From JBPYCR01 sp051846935 (lineage in GTDB: Bacteria > Bacillota > Bacilli > Bacillales > Amphibacillaceae): DNA of 22,986 bases. Shown here one piece after another: positions 6,655-14,677 of this stretch (positions within the stretch are counted from its first letter, which is position 1; the number at the start of each line of letters is the position of its first letter). The position numbers were made by a program, and so were the translations under genes. The stretch lies in the NCBI RefSeq assembly GCF_051846935.1, contig NZ_JBPYCS010000034.1:1-22986 (forward strand). Direction: 5' to 3'. A model generated the notes under the pieces. That model did not search any database and had not been told where the DNA came from. It worked only from the letters and a program-made list of their open reading frames with translations.

Positions 6655-7248
6655 TTACATCCATGTAATTTTCGGCTCCGTTTTATTTCTTATACGTTTA
6701 ATATTTTCTTTATGTCGATAAAACACGAAGATAGTTAGACCAAGAGTCACTATAATTAGTCCCATGTCCCGTAAAATAATAGATGTTATAATTGCGACAA
6801 GACCTGTGATCATAGAAGATAGAGAAACATACTTAGATAAATATAAAACGATAATAAAAGTGGCTATAATAATAGCGAATAGTAATGGACTTACTCCTAA
6901 TAAGATTCCTGCTGACGTAGCAACTGCTTTTCCTCCTTTAAATTTTGCAAAAAGAGGATACGTATGACCTAGCACCGCAAATAAACCGATAATTAAACGA
7001 TTAACATCTACATCGACAAAATATGCTGCAGCTAGAGGTAAAAGCGTCGCGATTGTCCCTTTTAATATATCCACTAATGTTACAGTGATACCTGCTTTTA
7101 TACCAAGTACTCTAAATGCATTCGTAGCACCTAAATTCCCACTACCATGTTCTCTAATGTCCAGATTAAACCCAACTTTTCCTACAATTAATGCCGTTGG
7201 AATGGATCCTAATAAATAAGAAAAAAGAATAAAAATAAAATAGTCCAT
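6655..7248 (-). CDS. plsY: Glycerol-3-phosphate acyltransferase PlsY
   Basis: PlsY is an integral membrane enzyme that transfers the acyl group of acyl-phosphate to glycerol-3-phosphate, making lysophosphatidic acid for phospholipid synthesis. The 197-residue product has the three cytoplasmic loop motifs: GSGNLGATN (35-43), GHTYPLFAKFKGGKAVAT (94-111) and HKENIKRI (179-186). Hydrophobic helices lie at about 3-23, 53-77, 84-98, 112-138 and 142-176. The order next to yneT/parE and yneR matches B. subtilis yneS (plsY). The ribosome binding site is weak. A plausible promoter lies 36 nt upstream. I see no terminator after it, so some transcripts may continue into folE2. Confidence 0.97.
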   Translation of the reverse strand: MDYFIFILFSYLLGSIPTALIVGKVGFNLDIREHGSGNLGATNAFRVLGIKAGITVTLVDILKGTIATLLPLAAAYFVDVDVNRLIIGLFAVLGHTYPLFAKFKGGKAVATSAGILLGVSPLLFAIIIATFIIVLYLSKYVSLSSMITGLVAIITSIILRDMGLIIVTLGLTIFVFYRHKENIKRIRNKTEPKITWM

Positions 7249-7283
7249 CTTACTGCCTGCTTTCTCTTTAATTTACATAATGA

Positions 7284-7312
7284 ATACTAATATAATACAT
7301 GATGTTTTTCAA
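7284..7312 (-). promoter_or_regulatory. Likely sigma-A promoter of plsY
   Basis: On the minus strand TTGAAA (7312-7307), a 17-bp spacer and TAGTAT (7289-7284) lie 36 nt before the plsY ATG. Confidence 0.5.
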
Positions 7313-7608
7313 AAATGTCTACCTCGGCATTGCCTTCATTAAATCCACGTATATATGAGCGAGAGCTTACAATCTTAAAGAACACCCTTGTTCTATCGAT
7401 TATTTCCAAAAAAACTCCGACTATCGCTGTTGACATATGTTTCGCTTTCTATCGACAATGCCTCATCTGATTTGAACTCACACATATGAAGCCTCAAAAC
7501 AATTTTACTCCTATATTGTTACACATTTTAACAAGGAAGTATATAGCTCTAGTGTATGGGGGAAAAGTAAGGGATGCTAGTAGAATTTCATTACTTGCGA
7601 TCAATTGC
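7313..7608. other. Gene-poor stretch between plsY and a decayed frame
   Basis: I see no supported gene. A 55-codon frame from ATG 7315 has no ribosome binding site and a composition unlike the neighbours. CTATCG occurs twice (about 7422 and 7449), flanking the central GACATATGTTTCGC, which may be the worn remains of a repeat. Nothing else could be identified. Confidence 0.4.
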
Positions 7609-7869
7609 TCAATCCATGTCACACTTTTTTATAGTGGAATGTAACCATTCGTCTATAACCGTATTTATTTCATTGTTTTTAGCGTATGATAGAATTGCTT
7701 TATAAGAAAGCCTATCATTCTAATCATCATTAAAAGCTGATTGTACAGATGTATCATCATAATTAGAGTATATTTGTATCCATTTTCCAAATGAGCGATA
7801 AAAACCATCTATAATGAATCCATCCGTTGTATTATAAAGGATTCTATATAATTGCTTATGTAAGATTAA
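7609..7869 (-). pseudogene. Decayed reading frame, family unknown
   Basis: On the minus strand the stretch reads as protein-like sequence over 86 codons, interrupted by one in-frame TAG (plus coordinates 7720-7722). The upstream part reads LYNTTDGFIIDGFYRSFGKW then IQIYSNYDDTSVQSAFNDD. After the stop it continues with NDRLSYKAILSYAKNNEI and NTVIDEWLHSTIKKCDMD before TGA at 7609. The composition (aromatic, Asn/Asp-rich, few rare codons) looks coding on both sides of the stop. There is no start codon with a ribosome binding site, and a TGA closes the frame upstream. I do not recognise the family. It could be the remains of an accessory gene or chance. Confidence 0.35.
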
Positions 7870-7905
7870 TCAAACAATGTAATTTAAGATAAAGGAGAGA
7901 GAAAA

Positions 7906-8322
7906 ATGGAAAATCCGTCAAATGATGAAATGAAATTAATATTGGAATCTACAAAGACGATAGCGGTTGTAGGACTATCAAACAACCCGAGGCGCACTTC
8001 GTATCAAGTTTCAAAAGCAATGCAACAAAGCGGTTATCGAATTATTCCAGTTAATCCTACAGTAGACGAAGTTCTTGGCGAAAAAGCATTTGCATCATTA
8101 ACTGAAATTGAGGATCAGATCGATATAATTAACGTGTTTCGGCGATCGGAATATTTACCTAACCTTGCAAAAGAAGCAGCCCTAACGAATTGCCGCACAT
8201 TTTGGACACAGCAAGGCATTAAGAATGAAGAAGCATTTCATTTATTGAAAAAGGAAGGATTTACTGTAGTTATGGATGTTTGCATTAAAGTTGCGCACTC
8301 AATTTTAGTCCGATCGCAGTAG
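7906..8322 (+). CDS. yneT: CoA-binding domain protein YneT
   Basis: A 138-residue Rossmann-fold protein of the CoA-binding (succinyl-CoA synthetase alpha N-domain-like) family. The nucleotide-binding strand and turn read TIAVVGLSNNPRRTSYQV (residues 18-35), followed by GYRIIPVNP (43-51) and the VFRRSEYLP segment. No ligase partner or catalytic domain is present, so it may bind CoA or a similar nucleotide without catalysis; the exact role is unknown. Length and position between plsY and parE match B. subtilis yneT. The ATG follows a good AAAGGAGAGA site. A TATAAT at 7846-7851 lies upstream, but a -35 at normal spacing is not evident. A terminator separates the gene from parE. Confidence 0.92.
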   Translation: MENPSNDEMKLILESTKTIAVVGLSNNPRRTSYQVSKAMQQSGYRIIPVNPTVDEVLGEKAFASLTEIEDQIDIINVFRRSEYLPNLAKEAALTNCRTFWTQQGIKNEEAFHLLKKEGFTVVMDVCIKVAHSILVRSQ

Positions 8323-8351
8323 GTGAGTACAACTATATAAACTAAGTTTTT

Positions 8352-8379
8352 AGGATGACAAATTATTTGTCATCCTTTT
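8352..8379 (+). terminator. Rho-independent terminator of yneT
   Basis: A perfect 11-bp stem, AGGATGACAAA (8352-8362) with TTTGTCATCCT (8366-8376), has a 3-nt loop and is followed by TTT. Confidence 0.92.
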
Positions 8380-8484
8380 CATCTAAGGGAAAGGTTCGCT
8401 TAAAAACATATACATATTGTATTCCTTATAGTATTCTTAATAATGTACTTTCTTATGGTATACATAGGATTAAACGGAATCCAA

Positions 8485-8516
8485 TTTACAAAAGAGATCA
8501 TTTGTTCTAATATAAT
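8485..8516 (+). promoter_or_regulatory. Possible parE promoter
   Basis: A perfect TATAAT at 8511-8516 is preceded by TTTACA (8485-8490), but at 20 bp, longer than the usual 17. The position, about 45 nt before the chosen parE start, suits a promoter. Confidence 0.35.
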
Positions 8517-8561
8517 GATTAGTTGTTAAACGGCATAGCTTGGAAAGGGGTATGGAATCCA

Positions 8562-10514
8562 TTGGCTCATGAACCTGGAAAATATACAGAAGAATCGATT
8601 CAAGTATTAGAAGGTTTAGATGCAGTCCGAAAAAGACCAGCAATGTATATCGGTAGCACGGATATTCGCGGATTGCACCATCTCGTATTTGAAATAATGG
8701 ATAACGCAGTAGACGAAGCATTAGCAGGCTTTGGAAAAAAAATAAAAGTAACAATACATGAAGATAATAGTATAACAGTTACGGACAATGGTAGAGGAAT
8801 CCCAACTGGAATGCACACTACAGGAAAATCAACTCCTGAAGTCATATTTACTGTATTACATGCCGGTGGTAAGTTTGGTCAAGGTGGTTACAAAGCAAGC
8901 GGTGGACTCCATGGTGTAGGAGCTGCTGTAGTAAACGCACTGTCAGAATGGTTAACAATAACGATTTATCGGGATGGTTTTATTTATCGTCAGCGATTTT
9001 CAATTGGAGGGAAGCCAGTTGGCTCCCTTGAAAAAATAGGTACGACGAAAAAGACAGGCACAACGATTCATTTCAAGCCTGATCCTACTATTTTTTCAAC
9101 GACCATTTTTGACTATGATACGTTAGCTGAACGACTGCAAGAAGCTGCATTTCTATTAAAAGGATTACAAATTGAGCTCCTCGATGCAAGGAACGACAAA
9201 AACGTAATTTATGAATACCCGGAAGGTTTAAAATCATTTATCAATTATTTAAATGAGGATAAAGATAAACTGCACTCCGTCATCATGATTGAAGGGGAGC
9301 ACGAAGATATTGAAGTTGATTTTGCATTTCAATTTAACGATGGGTATGCAGAAAATATGCTCTCTTTTGTAAATCATGTGCGTACAAAAGACGGTGGGAC
9401 CCATGAAGCTGGAGCTAGAAGTGCAATTACACGTACTTTCAATGATTATGCTCGCAGAATGAATCTTTTGAAATCTAAAGAAAAAAATCTTGAAGGAACG
9501 GATATTCGCGAAGGATTAACAGCGATTGTCTCGGTACGTATACCCGAAGAAAAGCTGCAGTTTGAAGGGCAAACAAAAGGCCGTCTTGGAACGTTAGAAG
9601 CTCGGTCTACAGTAGAAGTTGTTGTTTCAGAGCAATTAAATTATTTCCTTGAGGAGAATGCAGATGTTGCCAAACTACTCATCCAACGATCGATAAAGGC
9701 AAAGGAAGCAAGGGAAGCTGCTCGAAAAGCTCGTGAAGAAGCACGATCTGGAAAGCAAAAAAGGAAAAAAAGCTCATTATTAAGTGGTAAGTTAACTCCG
9801 GCACAATCAAGAAACCCGAAAAAGAACGAATTGTATCTTGTTGAGGGGGATTCAGCAGGTGGCTCCGCTAAACTAGGACGTGATCGTAAATTTCAAGCTA
9901 TTTTACCTTTACGTGGTAAAGTCATTAATACGGAAAAAGCAAAGCTAGAAGACGTAATGAAAAATGAAGAAATCGCAACGATAATACATACAATCGGAGC
10001 TGGCGTTGGTGGCGATTTTAATTTGGATGATATTCAGTACGATAAAATTGTTATAATGACAGACGCAGATACAGATGGAGCACATATCCAAGTTCTTTTG
10101 CTTACATTTTTTTATCGCTATATGCGTCCTCTAGTCGAAGCGGGTAAAGTGTACATCGCCTTACCTCCACTGTTTAAAATATCCAAAGGTAGAGGAAAGC
10201 AAGAGAAGATCATTTATGCATGGAATGAAGAAGAGATGAAAGCAGCTGTTCAACAATTTAAAACGGGCTATGTCATTCAACGATACAAAGGGCTTGGTGA
10301 AATGAATGCCGATCAGCTATGGGAAACAACGATGAATCCAGACACTCGGACATTTATCCGGGTTACTATTGATGATATCGCTCGAGCAGAGCGTAGAGTC
10401 ACGACATTAATGGGAGATAAAGTGTCTCCTAGAAGAAAGTGGATTGAAAACAACGTCGAGTTTGGACTTGATGAGGAGAACAATATATTAGAAAACGATA
10501 AGATTCACTTGTAG
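8562..10514 (+). CDS. parE: DNA topoisomerase IV subunit B
   Basis: ParE is the ATPase subunit of topoisomerase IV, which unlinks daughter chromosomes. From TTG 8562 the product has 650 residues, against about 655 in B. subtilis, and begins MAHEPGKYTEESIQVLEGLD. An earlier in-frame TTG at 8523 would add 13 unrelated residues. The chosen start has AAAGGGG about 11 nt upstream and gives the usual MA-type N-terminus. The GHKL ATPase domain shows catalytic Glu44, Asn48 and Asp75 (DNGRGIP), and the lid GGLHGVGAAVVNALS. The TOPRIM domain has EGDSAGG from Glu428 and DADTDG from Asp501. YKGLGEMNADQLWETTMNP near the C-terminus is typical of type IIA B subunits. It differs from GyrB in context, since parC follows 15 nt later, and in the lack of an inserted tail. 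Confidence 0.97.
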   Translation: MAHEPGKYTEESIQVLEGLDAVRKRPAMYIGSTDIRGLHHLVFEIMDNAVDEALAGFGKKIKVTIHEDNSITVTDNGRGIPTGMHTTGKSTPEVIFTVLHAGGKFGQGGYKASGGLHGVGAAVVNALSEWLTITIYRDGFIYRQRFSIGGKPVGSLEKIGTTKKTGTTIHFKPDPTIFSTTIFDYDTLAERLQEAAFLLKGLQIELLDARNDKNVIYEYPEGLKSFINYLNEDKDKLHSVIMIEGEHEDIEVDFAFQFNDGYAENMLSFVNHVRTKDGGTHEAGARSAITRTFNDYARRMNLLKSKEKNLEGTDIREGLTAIVSVRIPEEKLQFEGQTKGRLGTLEARSTVEVVVSEQLNYFLEENADVAKLLIQRSIKAKEAREAARKAREEARSGKQKRKKSSLLSGKLTPAQSRNPKKNELYLVEGDSAGGSAKLGRDRKFQAILPLRGKVINTEKAKLEDVMKNEEIATIIHTIGAGVGGDFNLDDIQYDKIVIMTDADTDGAHIQVLLLTFFYRYMRPLVEAGKVYIALPPLFKISKGRGKQEKIIYAWNEEEMKAAVQQFKTGYVIQRYKGLGEMNADQLWETTMNPDTRTFIRVTIDDIARAERRVTTLMGDKVSPRRKWIENNVEFGLDEENNILENDKIHL

Positions 10515-10529
10515 TAAAGGGGGATTTAC

Positions 10530-12980
10530 ATGGCACATTTAAAGCAATACATTGACCTTCCATTGGAAGAAGTAATAGGAGACCGGTTTGGTAGATATAG
10601 TAAATACATTATACAAGATCGGGCTTTACCGGATGTCCGTGATGGTCTAAAACCTGTACAAAGGCGAATTTTATATGCCATGCACGAAGATAAAAATACC
10701 CATGATAAAAACTTTCGAAAAGCGGCGAAAACAGTAGGTACTGTCATTGGTAATTATCATCCACATGGTGATTCTTCAGTTTACGAAGCAATGGTACGGT
10801 TAAGCCAGGATTGGAAGATGCGAAATGTACTCATTGAAATGCATGGAAATAACGGAAGTATAGATGGAGATCCACCTGCAGCAATGCGTTACACCGAAGC
10901 TCGCCTATCTAATGTAACTTCAGAGCTTTTAAAGGATATTGAAAAAAACACTGTTGATTTCATCCCGAATTTTGATGATACGATTTCCGAACCAGTTGTT
11001 TTCCCTGCAAAATTTCCTAACCTTTTAGTTAATGGCTCTACAGGAATATCGGCTGGGTATGCAACAGATATTCCACCTCATCATTTAGGAGAAGTAATTG
11101 ATGCAGTAATAATGAAAATTGACTCTCCAAATGCAACAGTTGACCGCCTTATGTCTGTATTAAAAGGCCCCGATTTTCCAACGGGGGGAATTATTCAAGG
11201 TGTAGAAGGAATAAAATCCGCATATAAAACAGGCAAGGGACGTATTGTCGTTCGCGGTAAGGCAACCATCCAGCCGATTAAAGGTAATAGGGAACAAATT
11301 GTAATTGAAGAAATTCCTTATGATGTGAACAAAGCAACGATGATTCGTAAAATAGATGAATTAATAATTGACCGAAAAGTAGATGGGATAGTAGAAATCC
11401 GTGATGAAACGGATCGAACTGGCTTACGAGTTGTCATTGAACTTCGGAAAGATGCAGATAGTGCAGGTATATTAAATTATTTATACAAAAACACAGATCT
11501 TCAAGTAACATATAATTTTAATATGGTAGCGATCCAAGATAAGACACCGAAGCTATTATCGTTGCCAGAAATTCTTGACGCCTACATAATTCATCAAAAA
11601 GACGTTATAACAAGACAAACAACGTTTGACTTACAGAGAGCGAATGAACGTGCGCATATTGTAGAAGGATTAATTAAAGCCGTCTCCATACTTGATGAAT
11701 TAATTGCTACAATTCGCGCCTCAGAAAATAAACAAGATGCAAAACTACGTATAGAGAAAAAATATGGCTTTACAGAAAAACAAGCCGAAGCTATCGTTAT
11801 GTTGCAGCTTTATCGATTAACGAATACAGACATTTTTCAGCTTGAAAAAGAAGCAAGTGAGTTACAGGATAAAATAGATGAATATAATTCGATTTTATCA
11901 AGTGATAAAAAGCTGTACCAAATTTTGAAGAAAAACTTACGTCAAATAAAAAAAACATATGCAGACCAACGAAGAACAACGATTGAGGAAGAAATCGAGA
12001 ATCTATCTATTAACATAGAAGTTACGATCCCGAGTGAGGATGTAGTCGTTTCTATTACAAAAGACGGTTACGTAAAGCGTACGAGTATGCGATCGTTTGG
12101 CGCATCAAATATTGAAGATGTCACAATAAAAGAAGACGATCATCTAATAAGTCTAATGGAGCTTAATACGACAGACAAAATTCTATTATTTACAAATAAA
12201 GGAAAGTTTATCTGTCTTCCAATTCACGAGCTGCCTGAAATTCGTTGGAAAGATAGTGGACAACACCTCTCTAACATTTCTACCCTGGATAGTGATGAAT
12301 TTATTGTAGAAAGCGTACCGATACGTGCTTTTAATGACGATGACTATTTAATTTTTATTACGAAGAACGGGATGATTAAACGTAGTAAATTACATCTATA
12401 TGATGCACAAAGATTCTCTCGTGCATTAATCGCAATCAATTTGAAAAATGACGATGAAGTAGTAAATGTTTATCAAACAGATGGCAACGCTAATATTTTT
12501 CTCACTTCAAATAAAGGATACGGCTTATGGTTTCATGAATCAGATATATCTGTTGTTGGTCAACGTGCACAAGGTGTAATTGGCATACAGCTAAAAGAAG
12601 GAGAAATTGTAGTTAATGGACATGCATTTGACGATCTATCCGAACCGTCAATTGTAATAATTACACAGCGGGGAGCGTGTAAACGAATGAAGCTAGCGTC
12701 CTTTGAAAAGTCCACGCGTGCCAAAAGAGGTGTAGTTATGCTCCGTGAATTAAAAAAGAAAGCACACAGAATTAAAGGATTCTATTTCGTTAATGAAAAT
12801 GATAAACTATGTTTTGAAACTATGGCAGGGGAAAAACATCGAATCTTTCCATTAGAATTACCGATTAGCGATCGCTATAGTAATGGCTCTTTCGTAATCG
12901 ATGCAGATAATCAAGGTGAAGTAGAACAAACGTGGCTTGAAGCAGAGTATCGGAAGCCTTTTTTGGAAAAAGAAAAGTAA
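10530..12980 (+). CDS. parC: DNA topoisomerase IV subunit A
   Basis: ParC is the DNA-cleaving subunit of topoisomerase IV. The 816-residue product has the catalytic Tyr121 in AAMRYTEARLS and the winged-helix segment with HPHGDSSVYEA. In the quinolone-resistance region Ser82 and Glu86 correspond to the Ser80/Glu84 positions of S. aureus GrlA, so both have the drug-sensitive residues. A long coiled-coil region lies around 430-490. The C-terminal beta-pinwheel of repeated six-strand blades, with the typical TKDGYVKRT, TKNGMIKRS and TQRGACKRM turns, runs from about 500 to 800. The ATG follows AAAGGGGGAT. parE and parC form one transcription unit, closed by a hairpin 26 nt after the stop. Confidence 0.97.
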   Translation: MAHLKQYIDLPLEEVIGDRFGRYSKYIIQDRALPDVRDGLKPVQRRILYAMHEDKNTHDKNFRKAAKTVGTVIGNYHPHGDSSVYEAMVRLSQDWKMRNVLIEMHGNNGSIDGDPPAAMRYTEARLSNVTSELLKDIEKNTVDFIPNFDDTISEPVVFPAKFPNLLVNGSTGISAGYATDIPPHHLGEVIDAVIMKIDSPNATVDRLMSVLKGPDFPTGGIIQGVEGIKSAYKTGKGRIVVRGKATIQPIKGNREQIVIEEIPYDVNKATMIRKIDELIIDRKVDGIVEIRDETDRTGLRVVIELRKDADSAGILNYLYKNTDLQVTYNFNMVAIQDKTPKLLSLPEILDAYIIHQKDVITRQTTFDLQRANERAHIVEGLIKAVSILDELIATIRASENKQDAKLRIEKKYGFTEKQAEAIVMLQLYRLTNTDIFQLEKEASELQDKIDEYNSILSSDKKLYQILKKNLRQIKKTYADQRRTTIEEEIENLSINIEVTIPSEDVVVSITKDGYVKRTSMRSFGASNIEDVTIKEDDHLISLMELNTTDKILLFTNKGKFICLPIHELPEIRWKDSGQHLSNISTLDSDEFIVESVPIRAFNDDDYLIFITKNGMIKRSKLHLYDAQRFSRALIAINLKNDDEVVNVYQTDGNANIFLTSNKGYGLWFHESDISVVGQRAQGVIGIQLKEGEIVVNGHAFDDLSEPSIVIITQRGACKRMKLASFEKSTRAKRGVVMLRELKKKAHRIKGFYFVNENDKLCFETMAGEKHRIFPLELPISDRYSNGSFVIDADNQGEVEQTWLEAEYRKPFLEKEK

Positions 12981-13005
12981 CGAATATAGTATAATGATTT
13001 AACAG

Positions 13006-13065
13006 AAGAGCACCTCGGTAGGTTATTGTGTAATATTTTAATTCTATCAAAAGGTGCTCTTTTTG
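13006..13065 (+). terminator. Terminator after parC
   Basis: AAGAGCACCT (13006-13015) pairs perfectly with AGGTGCTCTT (13052-13061), followed by a T tract. The 36-nt loop is long, so folding may be less efficient than usual. Confidence 0.75.
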
Positions 13066-13138
13066 TTTTCTGTTTTTGGAGCTGAATAACGAATCATGGT
13101 CATTTAAATATTAAATGCTCAAATCCAAATGATTATAA

Positions 13139-13262
13139 CGGAAGGTACAACTCCTGTGGAAAAAATCATACGTCTGAAGCCCCTTATAGCGACACGACAG
13201 TGAGCTATAAAAGATGAAGTAATGCTATCGGAACCGTCCAGCTTACGTTACAATCAAAGCGA
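13139..13262. repeat. Decayed interspersed repeat copy
   Basis: The text GGAAGGTACAACTCCTGTGG near the left and GTCCAGC..GTTACAATCAAAGCG near the right resembles the ends of a short repeat family I associate with Bacillaceae (..ACTCCTGCGGG .. GGAAAGCGTCC..). An internal 7-bp inverted repeat, TTATAGC (13184-13190) with GCTATAA (13204-13210), marks its centre. No reading frame is supported. The assignment is by pattern memory and the copy is worn. Confidence 0.4.
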
Positions 13263-13498
13263 TTATCAACACACTGTAGAACACTTTTTGTGTAGAAGGA
13301 CGCATCGGATTTCTTATTAGAATGACAAAAAGAAAGCGTCATACAAAGAGACGTTATAAACTCTTAAAAAGAGACTAGCTTATTGGCGCTTCCCTTCGTT
13401 TTTATCTAACAATGGAATATCTAAAAATAATTTGGTATTCTAAATAAAAGAATAAAGTGTAAAACTGTAGTTTTGGGAGTATTAGGAGGAGGCTTGGC
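13263..13498. other. Upstream region of the leucine-degradation cluster
   Basis: I see no gene. Small complementary words occur (ACAC/TGTGT around 13270-13292; AAGAG/CTCTT around 13349-13367), but no convincing terminator or sigma-A promoter. A TTGGTATTCTAAATA word at about 13431-13445 is the nearest thing to promoter sequence. An AGGAGG site at 13485-13490 serves the next gene. Confidence 0.35.
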
Positions 13499-14644
13499 AT
13501 GAATTTTGAGTTAACGAAAGAACAAGCAATGATTCAGAAAATGGTTCGGGATTTTGCCCAAGATGTAATTAAACCTAGAGCAATTGAAATAGATACAACT
13601 GCTAAATTTCCTGAAGATATTTTTAAGCAAATTGGTGAATTAGGCTTAATGGGTATTCCATTTCCGGAAAAATATGGGGGTTCAGAAGGCGATACAATCT
13701 CGTATGCGATTGCTGTTGAAGAAATAGGAAAGGCGTGCGGAAGCACAGGATTAAGTTATGCAGCGAATGTTTCACTTGGTGCAAGTCCAATTTTTTATTT
13801 CGGAACCGAAGAGCAGAAAGAAAAGTATTTAAAGCCAATGGCGGAAGGGAAGGCTTTAGGTGCATTTGGTCTCACTGAACCGAATGCTGGGTCAGATGCC
13901 GGTGGTACAAAAACTACTGCCGTCCTAAATGGTGATGAGTACATAATTAATGGTGAAAAGTGTTTTATTACAAATGCAAGTTTTGCCGATACAATAATAG
14001 TTACTGCTGTTACAAGTAAAAACGCACAAGGAAAGAACGTAATATCTGCTTTAATCGTTCCTACAGAATCAGAAGGCTTAACGATTACAAGCAATTATGA
14101 CAAAATGGGAGTAAGAGGTTCAGATACGGCTGAGGTAGTCTTAAATAATGTACGTGTTCCGAAAGAAAACTTACTTGGGGATCCGCATAAAGGATTTAAA
14201 CAATTTTTACATACATTGGATGGTGGAAGAATTTCCATTGCTGCCTTAGGAGTAGGTATAGCTCAAGCATCGCTTGATAAATCGTTGGCCTATGCAAAGG
14301 AGCGAACGCAATTCGGTAAATCTATATCAAGCTTTCAAGCAGTACAGTTTAAGTTATCAAACATGGCTATGGAAATTGAATTAGCAAGAAACATGATATA
14401 TAAAGCTGCTTGGTTGAAGGATAATAATAAACCTTTTTCAAAAGAAGCTGCTTATGCCAAATTATTTGCAACCGAAACGGCATTTCGAGCTGCTAACGAA
14501 GCGATACAAATACATGGCGGTTATGGATATATGCGAGAATATGAAGTAGAACGTTACTTAAGAGATGCAAAATTATTAGAAATCGGTGAAGGGACATCAG
14601 AAATTCAACGTCTTGTTATTGCAAGACAATTAGGATGTAAGTAA
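13499..14644 (+). CDS. yngJ: Acyl-CoA dehydrogenase (YngJ-like; likely isovaleryl-CoA)
   Basis: This FAD enzyme introduces the alpha-beta double bond into an acyl-CoA and passes electrons to ETF. The 381-residue product has the full acyl-CoA dehydrogenase layout: an N-terminal helical domain (NFELTKEQAMIQKMVRDFA), the GAFGLTEPNAGSDAGG signature near 120-135, CFITNASFADT, and the C-terminal IHGGYGYMREYEVERYLRDAK. The catalytic base is probably Glu364 in IGEGTSEIQ, the short-chain/butyryl-type position. The context (biotin carboxylase, carrier, hydratase, carboxyltransferase) makes isovaleryl-CoA the likely substrate, as proposed for B. subtilis YngJ; that is inference. The ATG follows AGGAGGAGG. 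It is the first gene of the cluster; a yngI-type synthetase does not precede it. Confidence 0.93.
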   Translation: MNFELTKEQAMIQKMVRDFAQDVIKPRAIEIDTTAKFPEDIFKQIGELGLMGIPFPEKYGGSEGDTISYAIAVEEIGKACGSTGLSYAANVSLGASPIFYFGTEEQKEKYLKPMAEGKALGAFGLTEPNAGSDAGGTKTTAVLNGDEYIINGEKCFITNASFADTIIVTAVTSKNAQGKNVISALIVPTESEGLTITSNYDKMGVRGSDTAEVVLNNVRVPKENLLGDPHKGFKQFLHTLDGGRISIAALGVGIAQASLDKSLAYAKERTQFGKSISSFQAVQFKLSNMAMEIELARNMIYKAAWLKDNNKPFSKEAAYAKLFATETAFRAANEAIQIHGGYGYMREYEVERYLRDAKLLEIGEGTSEIQRLVIARQLGCK

Positions 14645-14677
14645 TTATTTTGTCCATCCACAAAAAGGAGGGATACT

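Noticed and set aside
7315..7482. 55-codon frame downstream of plsY's promoter on the plus strand
   Set aside because: It has no ribosome binding site and no recognisable protein features, and it overlaps what looks like repeat debris.
8523..8561. Upstream in-frame TTG as parE start
   Set aside because: It would add 13 residues not seen in ParE and precedes the likely ribosome binding site at 8547-8553.
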